Positions 1 to 6,367 of a stretch of 35,987 nucleotides of DNA are shown piece after piece. Position 1 is the stretch's first letter; the number at the start of each line of letters is the position of its first letter. The stretch is from contig NZ_BJZU01000084.1 in the NCBI RefSeq assembly GCF_007992195.1, forward strand, positions 1-35,987, written 5' to 3'. A model generated the notes under the pieces. That model did not search any database. It was not told where the DNA came from and saw only the letters and a program-made list of their open reading frames with translations. A program made the position numbers and the translations under genes. Origin of the DNA: Methylobacterium oxalidis (GTDB taxonomy: Bacteria > Pseudomonadota > Alphaproteobacteria > Rhizobiales > Beijerinckiaceae).

Positions 1-3
1 CTG

Positions 4-29
4 TCCCTCTCCCGAACGGGAGAGGGGAC
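4..29. repeat. Palindromic intergenic repeat, edge copy
   Basis: A 9-bp inverted repeat (CCCTCTCCC at 5-13 pairing with GGGAGAGGG at 18-26) is followed by GACCCGCGCC. The same arm sequence and the same trailing GACCCGCGCC occur in the repeat region at 16.1-16.26 kb, so this is another member of a dispersed family, cut by the window edge. It lies downstream of the DUF2147 gene and could also end its transcript. Confidence 0.6.
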
Positions 30-101
30 CCGCGCCTGATTCGTTCATGGCGGAGCGGCGGATCCGGCGGCCGGCCCCGGCCGACCGCCTCGAACCGGGT
101 G

Positions 102-650
102 TCACTCGGCGGCGGGCTTCTCCGCCTTGGCGGGGGCCGCGGGCTTGGGCTGGGCCGGCTTCGGGGCGGGCTTGGCGGCCGGCTCCGGCGACACGACGGC
201 GGCCTGCTGGTTCACGTCCGGCACCTTGGTCCAGGTCTGCGAGCCGCACAGCACCTTGAGCAGGCAGCCCGTCACGCTGAGCTCGTTGCCGCTCTCCCGC
301 TCCAGGCTGACCTGATAGGTCTTGCCCTCGTCGGCGTTGTAGATGTCGCCCGAGAACTTGCCGTCGTCGGGCTTGAGCCCGTCGATGAGCTGCAGGCCGA
401 TGATCGGGCGCGAGCGCTTCTTGGGGTCGGGGTTCTTCAGGTCGGTGCGCGGCGCGCCCGCATCCGTGTTCGGGACCTTGAGCCAGACGACCTTGCCGCA
501 GACATGGGCCTGTCCGGGGCCGCAGCGGTCGAGACGGATCTTCGCCCGGCCGTCCTCCGTCAGCCAGGTCCCGGACGGGTCCTTGCCTGTGTCGGCCTGC
601 GCCCCCGCGAGGCCGGCGAGGAGGAGGGCGGAGGAGAGGGCGATGCGCAT
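102..650 (-). CDS. Exported DUF2147 family protein
   Basis: A 182-residue protein with a Sec signal peptide (about residues 1-19, ending AGAQA). The body from about 25 to 135 matches the DUF2147 pattern: a G-x-W-x-T-E-D-G-x-A-K-I opening, a C-G-K-V-V-W-L segment and a late G-C-x-x-x-x-C-G-S-Q-T-W segment. The last 40 residues are a Pro/Ala/Lys-rich low-complexity tail, probably disordered or cell-wall-facing. The start is supported by an AAGGAG ribosome binding site 8 bases upstream of the ATG. DUF2147 proteins are periplasmic with no settled biochemical role, so no function is assigned. It is divergent from ndk across a 264-bp gap. Confidence 0.85.
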   Translation of the reverse strand: MRIALSSALLLAGLAGAQADTGKDPSGTWLTEDGRAKIRLDRCGPGQAHVCGKVVWLKVPNTDAGAPRTDLKNPDPKKRSRPIIGLQLIDGLKPDDGKFSGDIYNADEGKTYQVSLERESGNELSVTGCLLKVLCGSQTWTKVPDVNQQAAVVSPEPAAKPAPKPAQPKPAAPAKAEKPAAE

Positions 651-828
651 GGGCTTGGCTCCTTAAGCTGGCGCCTGCGGGCAGGCTTCGACGTGCAGGC
701 TCGGGCGGGGAGGGCGTTCGATCGGGCCTGCAATCAACGGTGGCTTTCTGGCGATTTTTCGGCAGTGTTGCGGCAGCGCCATATCGGGGCCGCCCGGATC
801 CTGCTCCCGCCGGCGGAGCCCGCTCGGG

Positions 829-857
829 TTGAGAGCCGCCATCGCCCCGGCTATAAG
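829..857 (+). promoter_or_regulatory. Sigma-70-type promoter of ndk
   Basis: TTGAGA at 829-834 and TATAAG at 852-857 are separated by exactly 17 bases. Each hexamer matches the housekeeping consensus at five of six positions. Transcription would start near 864, about 50 bases before the ndk ATG. This is the cleanest promoter in the left half of the window. Confidence 0.65.
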
Positions 858-914
858 CCCGGCGCCGAAGCGATTTTCCGCTCGCGCAGCTCTCAGACAC
901 AACCCGGACGGATC

Positions 915-1337
915 ATGGCCACCGAGCGCACCTTCTCCATCCTCAAGCCCGACGCCACGAAGCGGAACCTCACCGGCGCGGTGAACGCCGTGATCGAGGA
1001 GGCGGGCCTGCGCATCGTCGGCCAGCGCCGCATCCAGATGAGCCGCGCCCAGGCGGAAACGTTCTACGAGGTCCACAAGGAGCGCCCGTTCTTCGGCGAG
1101 CTCGTGGCGTTCATGACCTCCGGCCCGGTCGTCGTGCAGGTCCTCGAGGGCGAGAACGCCGTGGCCCGGTACCGCGAGGTGATGGGCGCGACGAACCCGG
1201 CCCAGGCCGCCGAGGGCACCATCCGCAAGAAGTTCGCCCAGTCGGTCGGCGAGAACACGGTGCACGGCTCGGACAGCGCCGAGAACGCCCGGATCGAGAT
1301 CGCGCAGTTCTTCCAGGACGGCGACATCGCCGGCTGA
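915..1337 (+). CDS. ndk: Nucleoside diphosphate kinase
   Basis: A 140-residue cytoplasmic enzyme that moves the gamma phosphate of ATP onto nucleoside diphosphates through a phosphohistidine. The family pattern is complete: the opening ERTFSILKPDA, the K-E-R-P-F-F segment, the SGPVVVQVLEGENAV strand, and the active-site segment NTVHGSDS with the catalytic histidine at residue 117. Length is typical of the family. An upstream in-frame extension exists but is antisense to the DUF2147 gene and carries no NDK sequence, so the ATG at 915 is chosen. It appears monocistronic, with its own promoter and a hairpin directly after it. Confidence 0.97.
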   Translation: MATERTFSILKPDATKRNLTGAVNAVIEEAGLRIVGQRRIQMSRAQAETFYEVHKERPFFGELVAFMTSGPVVVQVLEGENAVARYREVMGATNPAQAAEGTIRKKFAQSVGENTVHGSDSAENARIEIAQFFQDGDIAG

Positions 1338-1346
1338 CGTCCCGCG

Positions 1347-1370
1347 CCGGCGGTCCGCGGTGACCGCCGG
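1347..1370 (+). terminator. Hairpin after ndk
   Basis: A 9-bp inverted repeat (CCGGCGGTC at 1347-1355 with GACCGCCGG at 1362-1370) with a 6-base loop lies 10 bases past the ndk stop. There is no clear T-run, as is common in GC-rich genomes. Confidence 0.5.
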
Positions 1371-1514
1371 GCCACACCGGGGCGCCATCGGCTACGCAGT
1401 TTCGCCGGATCTCACGATCGGGATCCGGTGTGGCCGGGGCGCCCTTGACGGGTGGGGCGGCCGGAGAGTCCAACGGCTCAGGTTCCACGCGCCTGCCAAC
1501 GGACTCTTCCCACC

Positions 1515-1877
1515 ATGACGCGCCGTCTCCCCTCGCTGATCGCCGCCGGCCTCCTCGCGCTCGGCGCGAGCGCCGCCCTCGCCGGCGGCTCCTCGGCTCC
1601 CTTCGAGCAGTACCAGCCCGACCCGGCGCTCCGCACGGCGCCCAAGGCCAACCTCGAGAGCCGCGTGCGCCACGCCTGCACGGTGATCCAGGCCCGCATG
1701 ACGAGCACGCCGGAAGCCTCCCTGGAGCGCCCCTGCGGCTGCTACGCCCGGCAGACCCTGCGCACGCTCGACGAGGCCGAGATCGAGGCCTACCGCACCA
1801 CCGGCTACTTCAACGATTCGGCCCGCGCGAAGGCGCTCTCGGCCCTCGATTCCTGCAAGCTGCAGCGCCCGGTCTGA
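1515..1877 (+). CDS. Small exported four-cysteine protein, unknown function
   Basis: A 120-residue protein with a clear Sec signal peptide (basic MTRR, hydrophobic core, cleavage near ALA-GG at residue 23). The mature part has four cysteines: C55, a C74-G-C76 pair, and C114 near the C-terminus, separated by a predicted helical stretch. I recognise no named domain. The cysteine framework, and a short F-N/D-D segment before the last cysteine, resemble the exported protein at 32053-32433, so the two may belong to one family. An in-frame upstream start at 1452 would place the signal peptide internally, so the ATG at 1515 is preferred. Confidence 0.75.
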   Translation: MTRRLPSLIAAGLLALGASAALAGGSSAPFEQYQPDPALRTAPKANLESRVRHACTVIQARMTSTPEASLERPCGCYARQTLRTLDEAEIEAYRTTGYFNDSARAKALSALDSCKLQRPV

Positions 1878-1889
1878 CCGGCGCCGCCG

Positions 1890-1913
1890 CGCCTCCCCGC
1901 CCGCGGGGAGGCG
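1890..1913. terminator. Bidirectional terminator
   Basis: A perfect 10-bp stem (CGCCTCCCCG at 1890-1899 with CGGGGAGGCG at 1904-1913) with a 4-base loop lies in the 45-bp gap between the convergent four-cysteine gene and purN. It could serve both strands. Confidence 0.6.
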
Positions 1914-1922
1914 TGCCCGCTC

Positions 1923-2585
1923 CTACACGCACAGGCTGAGGAGCGCGCCCTCCGCGGGCGGCACGTCCGCCGCGAACATCACCCGGCCCTCCGCCAGCCG
2001 GGCGCGCCCGCCCGCCACCAGCGCCAGCGCCGCCGGGTAGAGCCGATGCTCCTCGACGATCACCCTGGCGGCGAGCGCCACCGGATGATCGCCGGGCATC
2101 ACGGGTACGGCGGCCTGCGCCACGATCGGCCCGGCATCGAGCTCCGGCACCACGAAGTGGACGGTGCAACCGTGGAGACGCACGCCCGCGGCGAGCGCCT
2201 GCTCGTGCGTGTGGGTTCCGCGGAACAGCGGCAGCAGCGAGGGATGGATATTGAGCATCCTGCCCGCCCACGCCTCCACGAAGCCCGGCGTGAAGATCCG
2301 CATGAACCCCGCGAGGCAGACGAGGTCGACCCGTGCGGCCTCGAGCTCCGCCTGCAGCGCCGCGTCGAACGCCGCCCGGTCGGGGTAGGCCCGGTGGTCG
2401 ACGGCGCGGGCCGGGATGCCGGCCGCCGCGGCGTGCGCGAGCCCGCCCGCCTCCGGCCGGTTCGAGAGCACGAGCACGATCTCGGCCGGGAAGTCCGGCG
2501 CCCGCGCGGCCTCGATCAGCGAGACCATGTTCGAGCCGCGTCCCGAGATCAGGATCGCGACGCGCATCTTGCGGGGGCCCGTCAT
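1923..2585 (-). CDS. purN: Phosphoribosylglycinamide formyltransferase
   Basis: A 220-residue GAR transformylase that uses 10-formyl-tetrahydrofolate in step three of purine synthesis. The nucleotide-binding GRGSN motif lies at residues 15-19. The formyl-transferase core is visible as N-I-H-P-S-L-L-P followed by F-R-G-x-H-T-H-E-Q-A, and the catalytic aspartate lies in P-E-L-D-A-G-P-I. The ATG at 2585 overlaps the purM stop in an ATGA arrangement, which supports this start and implies translational coupling. A second possible ATG lies six codons later at 2567. This enzyme uses the folate pool that folP-folB-folK, 30 kb to the right, help to make. Confidence 0.96.
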   Translation of the reverse strand: MTGPRKMRVAILISGRGSNMVSLIEAARAPDFPAEIVLVLSNRPEAGGLAHAAAAGIPARAVDHRAYPDRAAFDAALQAELEAARVDLVCLAGFMRIFTPGFVEAWAGRMLNIHPSLLPLFRGTHTHEQALAAGVRLHGCTVHFVVPELDAGPIVAQAAVPVMPGDHPVALAARVIVEEHRLYPAALALVAGGRARLAEGRVMFAADVPPAEGALLSLCV

Positions 2586-3643
2586 CGCAGCGCGAGGGAG
2601 CCCGTGAAGGTGACGGGCTCGGCACCCCGCGCGGTGATCCGCCCGAGCCGCACCGGCGCCTCGCCGGCCGCCCGCAGCGCCTCCTCGGTCGCCTCGGCGC
2701 GGTCGGCGGCGGCCACCACCACCATGCCGATGCCGCAGTTGAAGGTGCGCAGCATCTCGGCCTCCGCGACCCCGCCCTCCCGCGCCAGCCAGCCGAAGAC
2801 CGGCGGCGGCGAGACGGCATCGAGATCGATCTCGATGCCGACCCCCTCCGGCAGGACCCGGGGCAGGTTGTCGGGGAAGCCCCCGCCCGTGATGTGGGCG
2901 AGCGCCTTGATGCCGTCGGTCGCCTGGAGGGCCGCCAGGAGCGGCTTCACGTAGATCCGGGTCGGCTCGAGCAGCGCCTCGCCGAGGCTCCGGCCCGGCG
3001 CGAAGGGCGCTGGCGCGTCCCATCCCAGGCCGGCCTTCGCCACGATCCGGCGCACCAGCGAGAACCCGTTCGAGTGGACGCCGGAGGAGGGCAGGCCGAG
3101 CACCGCGTCGCCCGGCGCGATGCCCTCGCGCGGCAGCAGCGTGCCGCGCTCGGCCGCCCCCACGGCGAAGCCCGCCAGGTCGTAGTCCTGACCGCCGTAG
3201 AGGCCGGGCATCTCGGCGGTCTCGCCCCCGATCAGAGCGCAGCCCGCCTGCCGGCAGCCCTCGCTGATGCCCCGCACGATGTCGGCGCCGACGCCGGGCA
3301 CGAGCTTGCCGGTGGCGTAGTAGTCGAGGAAGAACAGCGGCTCGGCGCCCTGGACGATGATGTCGTTCACGCACATCGCCACGAGGTCGATGCCGATCGT
3401 GTCGTGGCGCCCGGTCTCGATCGCGATCTTCACCTTGGTGCCGACGCCGTCGTTCGCCGCCACCAGGATCGCGTCCTTGAAGCCCGCCGCCCTCAGGTCG
3501 AACAGGCCGCCGAAGCCGCCGATCTCGGCGTCGGCCCCCGGCCGGCGCGTCGCCCGCACCAGCGGCTTGATCGTCTCGACCATGGCGTTGCCGGCGTCGA
3601 TGTCGACGCCCGCCTGCGCGTAGGTCAGCCCCTTGTCCGTCAT
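2582..3643 (-). CDS. purM: Phosphoribosylformylglycinamidine cyclo-ligase (AIR synthetase)
   Basis: A 353-residue enzyme that closes the imidazole ring of aminoimidazole ribonucleotide using ATP. Family segments are clear: Y-A-Q-A-G-V-D-I-D-A-G-N at the N-terminus, D-G-V-G-T-K-V-K-I-A in the ATP site, GGETAEMPG, and the late H-I-T-G-G-G-F-x-x-N-L-P-R. Length is normal. The frame stays open far upstream of 3643, but that part has no PurM similarity and overlaps the divergent phosphatidyltransferase, so the ATG at 3643 is taken. It forms a two-gene operon with purN. Confidence 0.97.
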   Translation of the reverse strand: MTDKGLTYAQAGVDIDAGNAMVETIKPLVRATRRPGADAEIGGFGGLFDLRAAGFKDAILVAANDGVGTKVKIAIETGRHDTIGIDLVAMCVNDIIVQGAEPLFFLDYYATGKLVPGVGADIVRGISEGCRQAGCALIGGETAEMPGLYGGQDYDLAGFAVGAAERGTLLPREGIAPGDAVLGLPSSGVHSNGFSLVRRIVAKAGLGWDAPAPFAPGRSLGEALLEPTRIYVKPLLAALQATDGIKALAHITGGGFPDNLPRVLPEGVGIEIDLDAVSPPPVFGWLAREGGVAEAEMLRTFNCGIGMVVVAAADRAEATEEALRAAGEAPVRLGRITARGAEPVTFTGSLALR

Positions 3644-3815
3644 GCTCGCTCGTCCCAGCCGCGATCTCGCCGTTCCTCTATCGGGTTGCGGCCGGGAGGG
3701 CGAGTCGGGTCCCGGCCTTTCCGGGTCTCCGGGCTCGGGACGGATGCGACCGGCCGCCATCCGATCTCCATGGCGCCAGGACGGGTTAGGATGGGGCCAC
3801 ACACCCGGGCCCGCG

Positions 3816-4373
3816 ATGACGCCGACAGCCATGACCCTTCCGAACCTGATCACTTTCGGCCGCCTCGTGCTGGTGCCCGTCATCCTGGTGCTGATCGGGC
3901 AGGGCGCCTGGGGCGCGGCGCTCGCCGTCTTCCTCGTGGCCGGCGCCTCGGACGCGCTCGACGGCTTCCTCGCCAAGCGGTTCGGGCTCCAGAGCGAGCT
4001 CGGCGCCATCCTCGATCCGCTCGCCGACAAGGCGCTGCTCGTCTCGGTGTTCGTGGCGCTCACCGCCGCCGGGGCGCTGCCGGCCTGGCTCCTCGCGGTG
4101 GTGATCGGGCGGGACCTCGCGGTGCTCGGCGCGATCGGCCTCGCCCGGCTCGGGGGGCGCCGCCTCGCGATCCGGCCGCTCCGCATCGGCAAGCTCGGCA
4201 CGGCCGCGCAGATCGGCCTCGCCACCCTCGTGCTGGCGGGTCGCGCCGGCGATTGGCCGGTCGAGGGCCCGGTGCTGGTCGCCTGCTGGCTCGTCGCGGG
4301 AACGAGCCTCCTCTCGCTCGTCGCCTACGCGCAGGTCTGGCGGGAGGGAGCGGCGGCGGGCGGGCGGCCTTGA
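3816..4373 (+). CDS. CDP-alcohol phosphatidyltransferase, cardiolipin-synthase-like
   Basis: A 185-residue inner-membrane enzyme with about five hydrophobic segments. The CDP-alcohol signature is complete at residues 46-71: D46, D49, G50, A53, G63, D67 and D71 at family spacing, but with lysine (K54) where the family usually has arginine. The LDPLADK segment is shared by PgsA and by the CDP-DAG-dependent cardiolipin synthases. The product is therefore either phosphatidylglycerophosphate or cardiolipin; I lean to the latter, because alphaproteobacterial pgsA normally sits in a uvrC-linked locus (general knowledge). A second ATG lies at 3831. It starts a + strand series with the permease and hdaA. 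Confidence 0.85.
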   Translation: MTPTAMTLPNLITFGRLVLVPVILVLIGQGAWGAALAVFLVAGASDALDGFLAKRFGLQSELGAILDPLADKALLVSVFVALTAAGALPAWLLAVVIGRDLAVLGAIGLARLGGRRLAIRPLRIGKLGTAAQIGLATLVLAGRAGDWPVEGPVLVACWLVAGTSLLSLVAYAQVWREGAAAGGRP

Positions 4374-4428
4374 TCGGGCGGAGATTCGTTCCCACTCTCG
4401 GCCACGGTTGAAACGGGTGGGGCGGCGC

Positions 4429-5553
4429 ATGCGCGGCAGGACGTTGATCGGGCTCGGCGCGGCGCTGACCCTTCTGCTTCTCGTATACCTGCTGCGCGAC
4501 GTCCTCCTGCCCTTCGTCGCCGGCATCGCCCTCGCCTACCTGCTCGACCCGCTGGCCGACCGGCTGGAGCGCCTCGGCCTCGGGCGCCTCGCGGCGAGCC
4601 TCCTGATCCTCGCGCTGTTCGTCGTCGCCCTGGTGATCACGCTGCTGATCGTGGTGCCGCTCGCGGCCAACCAGGTCGCCGCGCTGATCGCGACCCTGCC
4701 CGGCACGGTTTCGCGCCTGCAGGCGATCCTGGCCGAGCGCGTCGGCCCGCTCCTCCAGCGGATCGGCGGAACCGACGTGCTCTCCGAGCTGCAATCCTCG
4801 GTCGGGACGCTCGCGACGCAGGGCGGCGCCTGGCTCCTCGCCTTCCTGAAGTCGCTCTGGTCCGGCAGCCAGGCGCTGATCTCGATCGCCTCGCTCCTCG
4901 TCGTCACGCCGGTGGTCGCCTTCTACATCCTGGTCGACTGGGACCGGATGATCGCCAAGCTGGATTCCTGGGTGCCGCCGCGCCACCGCCCCGTGGTGCG
5001 CCGCCTCGGCCGCGAGATCGACGGCGCCATCACCGGGTTCGTGCGCGGCCAGACCCTGGTCTGCCTGATCCTCGGCACCTTCTACTCGGTCGGCCTCTGG
5101 CTCGTCGGGCTGAACTTCGGCGTGCTGATCGGGCTGATCGCGGGCTTCCTCACCTTCATCCCGTATGTCGGCACGCTCACCGGGTTCCTGCTCTCGGTCG
5201 GCGTCGCGCTCGTGCAGTTCTGGCCGAGCTCGGACTGGCTGCACATCGGCCTGACCGTCGGCGTGTTCCTCGTCGGCCAGTTCCTGGAGGGCAACATCAT
5301 CTCGCCGAAGCTCGTCGGCGATTCCGTCGGGCTGCACCCGGTCTGGCTGATGTTCGCGCTCCTCGCCTTCGGCTCGCTGTTCGGCTTCGTCGGCCTGCTG
5401 CTCGCCGTGCCGGTCGCGGCCTCGATCGGCGTGATCGTGCGCTTCGCGCTGGAGCGTTACCTGCAGAGCCGGCTCTATCACGCGGAGGAGCCTCCACTCC
5501 TGCCACGGCAGGAGATGCCGCCCTTGACGGGGCATGCGGCTCGGCGAGACTAG
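4429..5553 (+). CDS. AI-2E/PerM family permease
   Basis: A 374-residue integral membrane protein of the AI-2E transporter (PerM) superfamily. An N-terminal pair of hydrophobic segments (with LPFVAGIALAYLLDPLADRLE) is followed by a soluble helical stretch, then a block of five or six transmembrane segments that includes the family-typical F-I-P-Y-V-G and the E-G-N-I-I-S-P-K-L-V-G-D-S-V-G-L-H-P motif. Substrates of most members are unknown, and quorum-signal export should not be assumed from the name. The ATG at 4429 is preferred; a TTG at 4408 would add seven residues. The gene lies between the phosphatidyltransferase and hdaA, probably in one operon. Confidence 0.9.
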   Translation: MRGRTLIGLGAALTLLLLVYLLRDVLLPFVAGIALAYLLDPLADRLERLGLGRLAASLLILALFVVALVITLLIVVPLAANQVAALIATLPGTVSRLQAILAERVGPLLQRIGGTDVLSELQSSVGTLATQGGAWLLAFLKSLWSGSQALISIASLLVVTPVVAFYILVDWDRMIAKLDSWVPPRHRPVVRRLGREIDGAITGFVRGQTLVCLILGTFYSVGLWLVGLNFGVLIGLIAGFLTFIPYVGTLTGFLLSVGVALVQFWPSSDWLHIGLTVGVFLVGQFLEGNIISPKLVGDSVGLHPVWLMFALLAFGSLFGFVGLLLAVPVAASIGVIVRFALERYLQSRLYHAEEPPLLPRQEMPPLTGHAARRD

Positions 5554-5560
5554 GGGCCGC

Positions 5561-6262
5561 ATGCGCGAGAACGCACCGCCCCGCCAGCTCACCTTCGACC
5601 TGCCCCTCGATCCCCGCTACGGCCGGGAGGACTTCCTCGTGAGTCCCGCCAACGAGGCGGCCTACGCCCTGATCGAGGCCTGGCCGGACTGGCCCGACAC
5701 GGTGCTGGTGCTCACCGGCCCGTCCGGCAGCGGCAAGAGCCATCTCGCCTCGATCTGGGCGACACGGGCGCACGCCTGGACGGCGGCCGCCGCCGAGGTG
5801 AGCGCCGCCAAGGTCACGCACCTCGTCTCGAACGGGGCCCTCGTCGTGGAGGATATCGACCGCGCCGAGGGACGGGACGAGGCGGCCCTGTTCCACCTCC
5901 TCAACCTCGCCCGGGAGCGCCGCTGCCCGGTGCTGTTGACGAGCGCGCGCCCCGTGGACGCCCTCGGGCTGGCGACCCCGGACCTGCGCTCGCGCCTGCG
6001 CCTGGCGCCGGGCGCGAGCATCCTGCCCCCCGACGACGCGCTCCTGCGGGCTGTCATCGTCAAGCTCTTCGTGGACCGTCAGCTCGTGGTCGATCTGAGC
6101 GTCGTGGACGCGCTCGCCCTGCGCATCGACCGGTCGCTCGCCCGCGCCCGCGAGGTCGTGGCGGAGCTCGACCGCGACGCGCTCGGGCGCGGCCGCCGCA
6201 TCACCCGGCCGCTGGCACTCGCGGTGCTCGACCGGCTCGGGATGCCCGAGGAGACGGAGTGA
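5561..6262 (+). CDS. hdaA: DnaA-related regulatory ATPase HdaA
   Basis: A 233-residue protein related to the AAA+ part of DnaA, of the Hda/HdaA type that promotes inactivation of DnaA-ATP at the replisome. The N-terminal QLTFDL (residues 9-14) fits the sliding-clamp-binding hexapeptide of Hda proteins. A Walker A motif (GPSGSGKSH) and a Walker B-like segment (LVVEDID) follow, and the DnaA DNA-binding domain IV is absent. The ATG at 5561 follows the permease stop by 7 bases with AGGGG just upstream; an in-frame ATG at 5534 would overlap the permease. The permease-hdaA-ppk order is common in Rhizobiales to my knowledge. Confidence 0.88.
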   Translation: MRENAPPRQLTFDLPLDPRYGREDFLVSPANEAAYALIEAWPDWPDTVLVLTGPSGSGKSHLASIWATRAHAWTAAAAEVSAAKVTHLVSNGALVVEDIDRAEGRDEAALFHLLNLARERRCPVLLTSARPVDALGLATPDLRSRLRLAPGASILPPDDALLRAVIVKLFVDRQLVVDLSVVDALALRIDRSLARAREVVAELDRDALGRGRRITRPLALAVLDRLGMPEETE

Positions 6263-6287
6263 GGCGCGCGGGCCATGGGGCCGCGGA

Positions 6288-6305
6288 GCGTCACGGAACT
6301 GTCAA
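6288..6305 (+). promoter_or_regulatory. Candidate Pho box upstream of ppk1
   Basis: Two half-sites, GCGTCAC (6288-6294) and CTGTCAA (6299-6305), are separated by four bases, giving the 11-bp phasing of PhoB sites. The second matches the CTGTCAT half-site at six of seven positions, the first at only four. A CATGAT sequence at 6323-6328 could act as the -10 element. Tentative. Confidence 0.3.
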
Positions 6306-6367
6306 ACGGAAGCGGGGGGCCTCATGATAGGGGACCCGGTTTGAGAGAGACGAGCGGAGGTTGCGGA

